Below are positions 1-7,872 of a stretch of DNA of 64,000 nucleotides, piece after piece. Position 1 is the stretch's first letter, and the number at the start of each line of letters is the position of its first letter. The DNA lies in assembly GCA_022402535.1 (NCBI GenBank), contig JAKRSD010000024.1:1-64000 (forward strand). Direction: 5' to 3'. The notes under the pieces were generated by a model. That model was given only the letters and a program-made list of their open reading frames with translations, was not told the origin of the DNA and searched no databases. This DNA comes from Flavobacteriales bacterium (GTDB lineage Bacteria; Bacteroidota; Bacteroidia; CAIKAF01). The translations under genes were made by a program, and so were the position numbers.

Positions 1-101
1 GATTTATTTTTTATTATCAGCATGAAACTGTCAACTTTTTTTAGGCACTATCAAAAAATCTTGGTTCTTGGTTCTTGCATCTTGGCTCTATCTTACAATA
101 G
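1..101. repeat. Dispersed word-like repeat cluster, copy 1
   Basis: This stretch carries the motif AAATCTTGGTTCTTG at 56-70, followed by further TTCTTG and ATCTTGG words and ending in CAATAG at 96-101. The same 15-mer recurs exactly at 46317-46331 inside a larger cluster. The repeat words run into the last codons of the leftward gene that ends at 88. The cluster is probably cut by the window edge. Confidence 0.6.
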
Positions 102-1284
102 TTATCGTCCCTTTATACTGTTTTCCTTCCGGGGTGATGAGTACATAAAAATACGTGCCGTCGCTTACTTTAGTTTCGATTCCGAGGGTTTCGGTTGTGC
201 CCTGCCAGGTATTGTTGTAGTGGGCCGTGCGGAAAACCTCGCTGCCCCAGCGGTTGTATATGATGAGCGAACTGCCGGCAAGCAAGTTTTTTACAAAAAA
301 GGCATCGTTTACCCCGTCGCCGTTGGGGGTGATGATATTGGGGAACTCCGGCTCCGGCACCGTGCAGGGCGGTACGGTGAGCGTATCGGTAAAGGTGTAG
401 TTGCACAAAAAATACTCGGTAATGAGGCTCTCGCCGGATTGTATATCGGGGAGTAGTATGGTTGGCTGCTGCGAAAACAACTGCCCGTTGCGGTACCAGC
501 GCACGCTGTCGGCACCGGAAACGGAAGCGGCCAAGGCCGCACCCTCGCAGGTATGCGTATATTGAAACTCCGGACGGCTGATTTCCGTGAGCTGTAAATC
601 ATCGATGAGATGGTAGAATCTGACCGGATATACAAAAACCGGTCCATGAGGCACAAGCTGCATGTTTTGGGTAAAAGGCCTCATGTTGCCCATGTGAAAA
701 AAGCGGTAAGCATCCTGCGCCACAAAAGCCCCCGACATCAACTGCCACTGCGCCGAATCGGTAAAAACCCGGGTATTGCGCACCTGGGGCGTAAAATTGT
801 AAAGTGTGGGCGAAGAAAACGAATAAAAACTGAGGGTATCGGTTACAAAAAGTACATCCAATGCATCGGAATAAAACTCAAAGTCGTTGGCGGCCATTAT
901 CCTTGCCGTAAAGCAGTATAAACTCCCGCTCTGCAGGGGCTGGGTAAGCCGGCCTGTAAAAATTTCCCGGTAGGTATATGAGGTATCATTAAGAGGTATA
1001 TCAGGAGGAACCCCACCTGTTATAATCCCTGCATACCCCAATCCTTCGTAGGGTTCTGCCGGGTGGATGGCATTGGTGGGGGGGTAAGCCTGCCAGGCAT
1101 CGGTGCAATAGTGGAAGTAATCGCAGGTATAATGTTGGGTGTATCCGGACGCTTTATAAAGCTGGGACGCATAATCCGGGCAGGTATCATACTGTTCAAA
1201 ACCTCCGTTGAATATGAAGTTCTGCCCTGAGGCAAAGCCCGGGGCGGCGAACACGATTAACAGTATGTACAATACCCTTTTCAT
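88..1284 (-). CDS. Secreted protein with T9SS type B (gliding-motility-type) C-terminal domain
   Basis: Predicted extracellular protein of 398 residues. It opens with a signal peptide ending near GFASG and closes with the classic type B sorting domain: the NIITPNGDGVNDAF motif, then IYNRWGSEVF and a terminal TYFYVL...GTITIV strand, over about the last 85 residues. This tail is the known signal for export by the type IX secretion system. The central region (residues about 25-230) is probably a carbohydrate-binding-like beta sandwich with several Cys residues, but I cannot name its family. It lies 51 bp downstream of another T9SS cargo gene on the same strand, separated by a strong terminator, and its base composition is unusually GC-rich. 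The start is ATG, chosen because the signal peptide follows at once. The function beyond surface or secreted location is unknown. Confidence 0.85.
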   Translation of the reverse strand: MKRVLYILLIVFAAPGFASGQNFIFNGGFEQYDTCPDYASQLYKASGYTQHYTCDYFHYCTDAWQAYPPTNAIHPAEPYEGLGYAGIITGGVPPDIPLNDTSYTYREIFTGRLTQPLQSGSLYCFTARIMAANDFEFYSDALDVLFVTDTLSFYSFSSPTLYNFTPQVRNTRVFTDSAQWQLMSGAFVAQDAYRFFHMGNMRPFTQNMQLVPHGPVFVYPVRFYHLIDDLQLTEISRPEFQYTHTCEGAALAASVSGADSVRWYRNGQLFSQQPTILLPDIQSGESLITEYFLCNYTFTDTLTVPPCTVPEPEFPNIITPNGDGVNDAFFVKNLLAGSSLIIYNRWGSEVFRTAHYNNTWQGTTETLGIETKVSDGTYFYVLITPEGKQYKGTITIVR

Positions 1285-1289
1285 CTGTA

Positions 1290-1326
1290 TAAAAAATGCC
1301 GCAGGAGCCTGTAAAACTCCTGCGGC
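1290..1326 (-). terminator. Intrinsic terminator of the beta-helix protein gene
   Basis: A perfect 10-bp stem, GCCGCAGGAG (1298-1307) with CTCCTGCGGC (1317-1326), has a 9-nt loop. Read leftward it is followed by ATTTTTT, the form of a factor-independent terminator for the gene ending at 1336. Confidence 0.85.
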
Positions 1327-1335
1327 TTCGTTGTT

Positions 1336-4300
1336 TTATGGTTTTATCAGTATCAGTTTTCCGTTTTCGGTTTTGCCGTCCTCAAAAGTTATCTTGTACA
1401 GATATACCCCGTCGGTAAGTCCGTTCAGATACACCCCACGGTGTATATCGGCCTGCGAAACGGGACGCATCAGCAGACGCATACCGCTGAGGCTGAACAG
1501 TTCAAAGGTAAAGGCTCCGGGAGCATCATCTACCCGGAAACTCACCAGCCCCTGATTGGGGTTGGGGAATACCACCGCACGGGGTGCAGGATTTTCCGTG
1601 CCGGCATCCGCACTGCCTTTTTTGCTTTCAAAGTCAACCGCTTCACCTCCTAAGAGCACTCTTGCTCCCAGAACCGCAGGACCGCCTTCAGCATAGCTGA
1701 GTCCCGCAATCATGAGCAGTATATCCATCTCGGTGCTGTCAAATGAAGCGGTATCCCGCATCCAGCGGCGCAGATAAATATCCAGCACCGTTTTTTCAAA
1801 CTCTTCGTGCTGGGTAACGGCCGTTATGGAGCCCACCGCCCCCAGGGCTGCGGTTTTGTCGTCGGCCAATTCTTTGTCTGCGGCTTCTTTTATATAACCC
1901 ACGGTTTCGGTTTCCCTATCTAAAACGAATGTACGGAATTTATCGTCTTCGGGTTCCTGTGTGGCCCACAGGGCGCTGTCGTCTGCCAGTGCCAGATAAG
2001 CATATTTTTCGTCCATAAATTCCAGGGTGCCTTCCCCTTCCTCGTACACCAGAGCCGAGTCCACCACGGCACCGTACAGGGCCTCTCTTTCTCCGTCAGG
2101 CGGGGCTATGGTGGGTACACCCGTATTGAAACAGGTTATGTACTGCGCCGGGTTGCTGCCCTGCATAGAAAACCATATTTCAGGAAAAACCTGATGGGTC
2201 TGCGGGTTGAAGTTGGAATTCAAAATACCATCGTTTCTCCAGCGCCACACGGTAAAGGTGCTTATATTACCTTCAATCCGGCGGTTGGTATTCCCGCCCA
2301 CGATATTGCTCCATTCGTTGTCCCAGGGTATGGTGCCGTCAGTAGTGGGCTGGTTTATGTTTGCCTGATACAGGTTTACACCGGTATGGTCGGAGAACAT
2401 TTTATTGAGGCGTATGCGTATGCCGGCGTTGTTGAGCATAAAGCGCATGCCGGTGCCCAGGCGTTCCAGGGTGTTGTTGCATACGGTGGCACCCGGGCAG
2501 GCCGCCACGTTTATGCCCTGCAGGCGCAGGTAATTGGTGTTGCTGAATACCCCGCTGATGGTAGTGTTGGTGCGGCGCACCTGGTTGTCTATAATCTGTA
2601 GTCTGGAGCAACCCTCGGTGCGTATGCCATAGCGGGTAGTGCTGCCCATGGTATAAAAACCGACAGGAGCCGCCGTAAACTGCACCGTATTGGCCAGCAC
2701 TTTTGCCCTTGAGCAGTTTATAAGGTGTACCCCGTGGGTCATACGGTCGCCGGCTATGGAGTTATCCTGAATCAGATAGCCCGAGAACAAAGACGGTGAT
2801 GTTACGTTGCCAAAGTACACACCCTTGTGCCCCATGCCGGTAAAGGTGTTCTGCTGTACGGTAACACCGGCCCGGTTATACACCACGCCATATACCCCGC
2901 AGGAGTCAATATCGGTAAAGGTGGAGGTATTCACCAGCAGATTCATGCCATGTTGTGTTACCACATTTCCCGAAACGGACTGCCAGCCGGTGAGTTTGTT
3001 TACCACCACGCCGTATTTGAGTCTGGTAAACCCGCAGTTGCGCACCGTTACGTCTATATTGTTCATGGAAACAATGGCCGCACCCCTGCGCTGGTTAAAA
3101 TAAAACCCGTCAAACGAGCAGGCTTCGCCCCCCGGGCCGCCCACCAAAAGCTGCTGGGTGCTTGCCGTGCCGTCGGGTCCGTAGGCATAAATGGCCACGC
3201 CTTTGGTAATGTTTAAAATTCCGCCGGCCAAGGGCGAAGGCGGGGTCCAGTTCAGGGGCAGTTTAAATTCGGCATTTTTTACCTCCAGCCCGGTGTAAGC
3301 GGCCGATATATGTACATCGGCATATTCAAATTTGTTGGGCGTGCCCACCAGCACAAAGTTAACATCGCGGCCCACGGTAAGCCCCCCTGCGGCAAGCGCC
3401 GTAATCCCGAATGCGGTATGTTCGTTCTGCATGGGAGCCGGCAGGGTCTGCAGTACGCCGGTGGAGAGGTTCTTACAGGTAAATGTGTTGGCCGTTATAC
3501 GGGCCGGATGCTCCGTACCCGAATAAAACACGATGCCTATGTGGTTCCGGTTTCGGTTCAGGGTGGAGTTGTGTACCTGTATATCGGCGCCGTTTATGCT
3601 GTTTATGCCGGTGTAGGCATGTTCGAGCAGAGAGCCTTTGTAGAGCGATATTTTTTCGGAAGGGTGGTCGGCTTCGAGTCCTTCCCACATTTTGTCGCAG
3701 GCATACAGGTGCGATTTTTCTATGCTGAGGTGGATGTTGTTATTGAGTACCACTTTGGCGTTCTCTCCAAAAACCACATCCACTTCTTCCCAATGCATGT
3801 TAACATCTACGGTAAACAGTCCGTTAATAGCAATTTGTGCATAAAAAGGAACTGTACCGCCAAAGTGGGCAAGCATGTCGGAGGCTTTGTTGCTGCCGGG
3901 AGCCCCGGTGGCCAGGTAGGTGGTGGCATTGTTGCCGGTGTAGCCGTCAGGTACGCAGCAGCTTTTAATCTGCAGCTTGGTTTCGGCGGGGCAGCCGTAG
4001 GGCGGTGTGGCCGTAAGGGTAAGCAGCCCCCCGGCTGCGGTTTGTGACGCATTGAGCGAAAAACTTGTCCCCGAACCCGTTACGGGTGTGCCCCCGGGCA
4101 CGCTGTACGTCCAGGTAAACAGCGTCCCTGCCGGATACTGGCCTGCATTAAGCACCGTATAGGTATTTGCCGCACATCCGTTTTCGCTGCCGCCTATCTG
4201 GGGCTGCAGGGTATTTACCGTGGGGTAGGCACAGGGGGCAAAGCCCGTGTTTGATGATGCCTGACAACAGACCTCTCCGGTTTCAAAAACGGCTATATCG

Positions 4301-5205
4301 TCTATAAAGTAATACGCGAAAACCTGCTGCCCCGTTGATGCCGAAGGAGGCACGGTGGTAATTTCGCCATCTGAAGTAAGCTGCGCATCTGTTTTAAAGT
4401 TTCCGATGGTAATGTACTGCATGGGAGCACCCGTATGCGTGTACGAAAAGGTTACCGTCTGCCATGTGGTTTTGTTGCTTACCGCAGGAATAGACAAAAG
4501 GGTTCCTCCGGCTGTCGAAACCACACCCGTGTATCCGGTCTGTGCCGGATAATCGGGTCTGACAGGCGAAAACAGAATGCCCAGCGGAACCGCACGGTTA
4601 CTGTTTGTGCCCAGTTTAACCCGTATGTTTACCGTATAGGTTTTGCCGGCAGTCAACGGTGCAGAAAGTTTCTGCTGGATAAATTCACGGTAATCACTGT
4701 ATGAATAGGGTGTACCATCTAATCCGTTAATGGTAGTTGCATACCCGTACAATCCGGCATAAGCCTGTATGTTTCCCGACCCGTTATTGTAGTATTGATC
4801 ATCTTCGCCGCATACCGTGTTAGGCACTTCGTCGGTAGATGAACCCGCAAAATTCGCAGGAACAGAATTGGAAGCATAGGTTATGTCCTGATGAAAAACA
4901 TTTGGAGTACCGGCATGAATGTCAGAAGTATGGGTTTCAGCCGGGTTTGTTTTAATGGCCGTTGTCCAGGGGCAGGCTCCCGATATGTTGTGCAAAGCAT
5001 CCCACACGGGGCTTGTACCGGGCACATAAATAGAAAACGAAGGATTTCTGACCAGATTCATACATGGTTCAAAGGTAAACTGGGAATTGCACAAGGGCTG
5101 TATATTCGGTCCTGATTGCGCCCCTCCTTCCTGGGCATACAAAGTAAAGTCTGATATAAATATACAAACGGCCAATGTGGCTGCTTTAAAAATTTGATTT
5201 TTCAT
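1336..5205 (-). CDS. Large secreted parallel beta-helix protein with T9SS type A sorting domain
   Basis: About 1289 residues from the ATG at 5205. That start is preferred over an upstream in-frame ATG (5286) because it directly precedes a clean signal peptide (MKNQIFKAATLAVCIF...LYAQ). The N-terminal third looks like a carbohydrate-binding or jelly-roll region (residues about 80-310, ending in a YYFIDDIAVFE strand), followed by an Ig-like stretch. The middle (about 470-990) holds many short repeats with Asn and Gly turns (INGADIQVHNSTLNRN, VRNCGFTRLKYGVVV), typical of right-handed parallel beta-helix proteins. The last 75 residues (VVFPNPNQG...GVYLYKITFEDGKTENGKLI) are a T9SS type A sorting domain. 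It is probably an exported, cell-surface or secreted polysaccharide-binding or adhesive protein. No catalytic residues could be assigned. GC content is clearly above that of most of the window. Confidence 0.88.
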   Translation of the reverse strand: MKNQIFKAATLAVCIFISDFTLYAQEGGAQSGPNIQPLCNSQFTFEPCMNLVRNPSFSIYVPGTSPVWDALHNISGACPWTTAIKTNPAETHTSDIHAGTPNVFHQDITYASNSVPANFAGSSTDEVPNTVCGEDDQYYNNGSGNIQAYAGLYGYATTINGLDGTPYSYSDYREFIQQKLSAPLTAGKTYTVNIRVKLGTNSNRAVPLGILFSPVRPDYPAQTGYTGVVSTAGGTLLSIPAVSNKTTWQTVTFSYTHTGAPMQYITIGNFKTDAQLTSDGEITTVPPSASTGQQVFAYYFIDDIAVFETGEVCCQASSNTGFAPCAYPTVNTLQPQIGGSENGCAANTYTVLNAGQYPAGTLFTWTYSVPGGTPVTGSGTSFSLNASQTAAGGLLTLTATPPYGCPAETKLQIKSCCVPDGYTGNNATTYLATGAPGSNKASDMLAHFGGTVPFYAQIAINGLFTVDVNMHWEEVDVVFGENAKVVLNNNIHLSIEKSHLYACDKMWEGLEADHPSEKISLYKGSLLEHAYTGINSINGADIQVHNSTLNRNRNHIGIVFYSGTEHPARITANTFTCKNLSTGVLQTLPAPMQNEHTAFGITALAAGGLTVGRDVNFVLVGTPNKFEYADVHISAAYTGLEVKNAEFKLPLNWTPPSPLAGGILNITKGVAIYAYGPDGTASTQQLLVGGPGGEACSFDGFYFNQRRGAAIVSMNNIDVTVRNCGFTRLKYGVVVNKLTGWQSVSGNVVTQHGMNLLVNTSTFTDIDSCGVYGVVYNRAGVTVQQNTFTGMGHKGVYFGNVTSPSLFSGYLIQDNSIAGDRMTHGVHLINCSRAKVLANTVQFTAAPVGFYTMGSTTRYGIRTEGCSRLQIIDNQVRRTNTTISGVFSNTNYLRLQGINVAACPGATVCNNTLERLGTGMRFMLNNAGIRIRLNKMFSDHTGVNLYQANINQPTTDGTIPWDNEWSNIVGGNTNRRIEGNISTFTVWRWRNDGILNSNFNPQTHQVFPEIWFSMQGSNPAQYITCFNTGVPTIAPPDGEREALYGAVVDSALVYEEGEGTLEFMDEKYAYLALADDSALWATQEPEDDKFRTFVLDRETETVGYIKEAADKELADDKTAALGAVGSITAVTQHEEFEKTVLDIYLRRWMRDTASFDSTEMDILLMIAGLSYAEGGPAVLGARVLLGGEAVDFESKKGSADAGTENPAPRAVVFPNPNQGLVSFRVDDAPGAFTFELFSLSGMRLLMRPVSQADIHRGVYLNGLTDGVYLYKITFEDGKTENGKLILIKP

Positions 5206-5320
5206 AATAACGTATTGGTAAAATTTGTTTAATTGGAGCGGGCGTTTGACCAACATTCCATCATTGAAACACGAACGCCACCACATATTTCTGTGTGCTG
5301 CTTTCTTTTTCCTACCTTTA

Positions 5321-5395
5321 CGGCGCTTTGAGTGTGCAAATTTAAAGCGCCGGAGGGAGGTGTCAGTCTACGACTTGCACCTCCTTCTCTTTTTA
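5321..5395 (+). ncRNA. Candidate structured small RNA (two hairpins, terminator-like end)
   Basis: Hairpin 1 is a perfect 9-bp stem, CGGCGCTTT (5321-5329) with AAAGCGCCG (5344-5352). Hairpin 2 is a 7-bp stem, GGAGGTG (5356-5362) with CACCTCC (5378-5384), followed by TTCTCTTTTT, which resembles a rightward terminator. A TACCTTTA box (5313-5320), one base off the Bacteroidota -7 consensus, sits immediately upstream. GTGCAA in loop 1 (5334-5339) is complementary to TTGCAC (5375-5380), which allows a tertiary or alternative pairing. Alternatively these hairpins may be only part of the leader of the leftward gene: the loop of hairpin 1 holds CAAATTTA, a -7 box on the minus strand. Confidence 0.3.
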
Positions 5396-5726
5396 AGGGT
5401 ATATACCGTTCCGTTTAGGTGATAACACCCACACGAAGTAAAAGCGATAATAATATCAGAGTACAAAAGCCTGCCCCCAATAAATTCCGGTCTTGAAGTG
5501 TTGTCTATCAGAAAATTAACTCTCATAGGGTGTTGAAGTGATATTGGTTTGGCTAATATATGGCATGCATTTTATTTTTATCCGGACAAAATCAGCCGTT
5601 TTTAACATCTGCCTGACAAACGTAAGTATATCAATGCAAAAGAAAAATAACATTTTCATGCGTATGTCGGTAAATGGGGAGAATGATTGTTCTTTAGTTC
5701 AAATGTTGTGGATGGGTTGGCGTTAT

Positions 5727-5825
5727 CAGACAATAGGCAATAGGCAATAGTATCATCAGCACATCGTCAAATTGTCCGTAGCGTAATAAATTATCAAATC
5801 ACCAAATTATCACATTATCAAATTA
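5727..5825. repeat. Dispersed word-like repeat cluster, copy 2
   Basis: Contains overlapping GGCAATAG units (5736-5750), CATCAGCACAT (5754-5764), TCCGTAGCG (5775-5783) and AATAAATTATCAAATCA (5785-5801), followed by more ATTATCA/CAAATTA words. Each module recurs in the cluster at 46261-46520, in a similar order. It lies between the ends of transcription units, just beyond the rpmE2 terminator. Confidence 0.75.
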
Positions 5826-5853
5826 ATTCCTCATTCTTCTCGTTTATTTCGAC

Positions 5854-5888
5854 AAAAAAAAAAGAGAACCATTCGGTTCTCTTTTTTT
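5854..5888 (-). terminator. Intrinsic terminator of rpmE2
   Basis: A 10-bp stem, AAAGAGAACC (5861-5870) with GGTTCTCTTT (5875-5884), has the tetraloop ATTC and is flanked by an A-run on the left and a T-run on the right. Leftward transcripts end in a long U tract; rightward ones also gain a U tract, so it may work both ways. Confidence 0.85.
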
Positions 5889-5917
5889 AATAAAACTTTG
5901 GATGGGGACATCAAAGA

Positions 5918-6184
5918 TTATTCGGCTGTATTTTTCTTAAAGTTTTTGTACTTGTTCATGAATTTATCTACACGACCGGCAGTATCCACAAATTTCATTT
6001 TACCGGTGTAGAACGGATGCGAAGAGCTGGAAATCTCCACTTTAAACAAAGGATACTCGTTTCCGTCTTTCCATACTGTGGTTTCTTTAGTCTCCACACA
6101 TGAGCGGGTGATAAATTCGTAATCGCTTGAAACATCCTTAAACACTACAAAGCGATAATTTTCTGGGTGTATTTCCTTGTTCAT
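5918..6184 (-). CDS. rpmE2: 50S ribosomal protein L31 type B
   Basis: An 88-residue protein matching the type B form of bL31, a component of the large ribosomal subunit that helps bridge the two subunits. The conserved opening ([17 protein letters not shown]) and the [23 protein letters not shown] block are visible. It lacks the CxxC zinc-binding pairs of the type A paralogue, as expected for type B. Length is usual for the family. It is a single-gene unit with its own consensus promoter (6204-6234) and a strong terminator (5854-5888). In many bacteria the type B form is favoured under zinc limitation, but no Zur-like operator was recognised here. Confidence 0.96.
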   Translation of the reverse strand: MNKEIHPENYRFVVFKDVSSDYEFITRSCVETKETTVWKDGNEYPLFKVEISSSSHPFYTGKMKFVDTAGRVDKFMNKYKNFKKNTAE

Positions 6185-6203
6185 TGCTTCTTTTTTGAGG
6201 GTG

Positions 6204-6234
6204 CAAATATAAGTTTTTATACTTCTCGCACAAA
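6204..6234 (-). promoter_or_regulatory. Consensus promoter of rpmE2
   Basis: On the minus strand, TTTG (6231-6234), a 19-bp spacer and TATATTTG (6204-6211) match the Bacteroidota primary sigma-factor consensus exactly. The predicted transcription start lies a few bases left of 6204, giving a leader of about 15 nt. Confidence 0.8.
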
Positions 6235-6247
6235 TACTTTTAAAAAA

Positions 6248-6715
6248 TTATTCTGCTGCTGAAAAAGCGATAAACATCAATCCCGTTTTCTTTTCATCCT
6301 GAAAAGCGGCTTCCACCTCGATTTTATTCACTTTCCAAACCCAATGTTCTCCTTTTTGAGTCGGCGAAGCCCCTAATTTCTTTTTAAGCGTTTCAGGAGT
6401 TTCAGTAAACGAAATGCCAAAAGGAATCGGTCCCGAATAGGCATTTACATTCTGCCCGTTCAATGTAGATTTATTAAAAAGAAAAATGTCGGTAACCGTG
6501 TTCCCATCATTAAAAAGCTGGATTCCTTTATCATAATTTAACCCCGTGGCTTTGTCAATTCCTTCATTCGTGTAAAAGGCCTGAATTTCAGACGAAGAAA
6601 CCGGCATTCCGATAAACCCTAAGAGTTTTTCAGCCGAAACTGACTGGGCCTGAACTCCCTGCATTAATCCGCCTGTAAAAACAAACATGAGTAAAAATAG
6701 ATTCTTGATTTTCAT
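6248..6715 (-). CDS. Small secreted protein of unknown function
   Basis: 155 residues with a clear signal peptide (MKIKNLFLLMFVFTGGLMQGVQAQ) followed by about 130 residues. I do not recognise the family. The mature part opens with an EKLLGFIGMPVSSSEIQAFY stretch and contains NYDKGIQLFNDGNTVTDIFLF, GPIPFGISFTETPETLKKKLG and WKVNKIEVEAAFQDEKKTGL. This alternation of short helices and strands is like many small periplasmic beta-sheet proteins. No lipobox Cys is present, so it is probably periplasmic or secreted. It stands 63 bp upstream of rpmE2 on the same strand, but rpmE2 has its own promoter in that gap. Confidence 0.75.
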   Translation of the reverse strand: MKIKNLFLLMFVFTGGLMQGVQAQSVSAEKLLGFIGMPVSSSEIQAFYTNEGIDKATGLNYDKGIQLFNDGNTVTDIFLFNKSTLNGQNVNAYSGPIPFGISFTETPETLKKKLGASPTQKGEHWVWKVNKIEVEAAFQDEKKTGLMFIAFSAAE

Positions 6716-6846
6716 AACGATGTGACAATTTTAGTGAATATGTTTCCTGTTAAACTTCGACGACGAAAATATCAATTATTATGCCATGGCAACCGCATCA
6801 AAATCCGATTTAAAGCCGGTAATGGAAATTTAGATAATTTCGGGGC

Positions 6847-7872
6847 GTGAAAAAACAGATATTGCTTACCGGCTTACTCATGGTTTCTGCCTGTGTTTTG
6901 CATGCTCAGAATACAAAGCTGGCTCAAGCTAAATATGAAGAAGGAATCAAACTTCTCCAATCGGGAGACAGAGAAAGGGCAATTCCTCTTTTTAAAAAGG
7001 CTTTGGATGCCGACTCCACGCATAAAAACTCACTTTATAACCTTTCCGTATTGCTGTTAGATGCCGGCGACGCGCCCCTGGCAATCCCCTATGCCAATAC
7101 GCTGGTTCGCAAATACCCGGATTTTCCAAAAGTATTTGCACTCAGAGGACGAATTAAGTTGGCTTCGGGTGATTTTGCCGGAGCATTCACTGATTTTGAA
7201 ACGCAGAATAGAATTGCCCCGAGTTCCGAAGCGTATTCAGGTCTAGGCGCAATCTCTATGCATGCAAATGATTATCCTGGCGCAGAAGCCTTTTTCTCTA
7301 AGGCCATTGATTTATTTCCTGAATCAGCCAATGCCCATAATGATCGTGGAATTGCCCGTATATTATTAAACAAAGACAATGAGGCTCTTTCGGATCTGCG
7401 ACATGCCTCATTGTTATCTCCTTTTGAAGGATTGATTCTCCAAAATTTTGCGCTGGCCTACGAAAAAACAGGAGCACTGTTACCTGCATCTAACTTACTG
7501 AAAGAGTCTGCCGACAAAGAAGGTACCGCTGTCAGTTCGCTGAATATGCTCGGCATTTTGGAACTGAACAGGGGATTTCCTGAAACAGCCATCAAACATT
7601 TTGAAAAAGCCATAGAAATAGAACCCGACTTTGTTCCCAGTTTAATCAATGCAGGTGCCGCCTATCTCATGGCTGACGATATCAGCAAAGCCAAAAAATA
7701 CCATGACCTTGCACTGAAAATTGAACCAGACAATGTGGAGGCGCTATTTAATCGTGGAGTTATCTACTATCTTGAAAATGAAGAACAAAAAGCCTGTCAA
7801 AACTGGCTGAAAGCGTCGGAAAATTCGCCAAAGGCATTTACATTTCATCAAATTTATTGCACTGAAAATTGA
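6847..7872 (+). CDS. Periplasmic tetratricopeptide-repeat protein
   Basis: 341 residues beginning with a GTG codon; the choice is supported by the signal peptide that follows (MKKQILLTGLLMVSACVLHAQ). The rest is a near-continuous array of about eight 34-residue TPR units, with typical A-x-Y-x-x-G and A-x-x-x-x-x-x-A-L-x-x-x-P signatures (for example AKYEEGIKLLQSGDRERAIP and NLGILE-like helices). TPR superhelices bind peptides or partner proteins; the partner here is unknown. It is the first gene of an operon with the PD40/OmpA-like gene (whose TTG start overlaps this stop codon) and mnmD. A TAATTTCG box, one base off the -7 consensus, ends 4 nt before the GTG, so the transcript may have almost no leader. 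Confidence 0.88.
   Translation: MKKQILLTGLLMVSACVLHAQNTKLAQAKYEEGIKLLQSGDRERAIPLFKKALDADSTHKNSLYNLSVLLLDAGDAPLAIPYANTLVRKYPDFPKVFALRGRIKLASGDFAGAFTDFETQNRIAPSSEAYSGLGAISMHANDYPGAEAFFSKAIDLFPESANAHNDRGIARILLNKDNEALSDLRHASLLSPFEGLILQNFALAYEKTGALLPASNLLKESADKEGTAVSSLNMLGILELNRGFPETAIKHFEKAIEIEPDFVPSLINAGAAYLMADDISKAKKYHDLALKIEPDNVEALFNRGVIYYLENEEQKACQNWLKASENSPKAFTFHQIYCTEN

Larger units (their letters stand above)
5206..5917. other. Gene-poor intergenic region of 712 bp
   Basis: No convincing protein gene is present. The region holds, in order, the leader of the leftward beta-helix gene, two consecutive hairpins (5321-5352 and 5356-5384) that may form a small RNA, about 330 bp of AT-rich sequence in which I see nothing recognisable, a repeat cluster (5727-5825), and the rpmE2 terminator (5854-5888). 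A 70-codon open frame at 5538-5750 runs into the repeat cluster and does not look like a protein. Confidence 0.7.

Noticed and set aside
3310-4047. 245-codon open frame opposite the beta-helix protein gene
   Set aside because: Antisense to a clear coding gene in GC-rich sequence, where stop codons are rare; no start context or recognisable domain.
5538-5750. 70-codon open frame in the large intergenic region
   Set aside because: Its end runs through the GGCAATAG repeat units, it has no family pattern, and no promoter box or ribosome-binding site precedes it.
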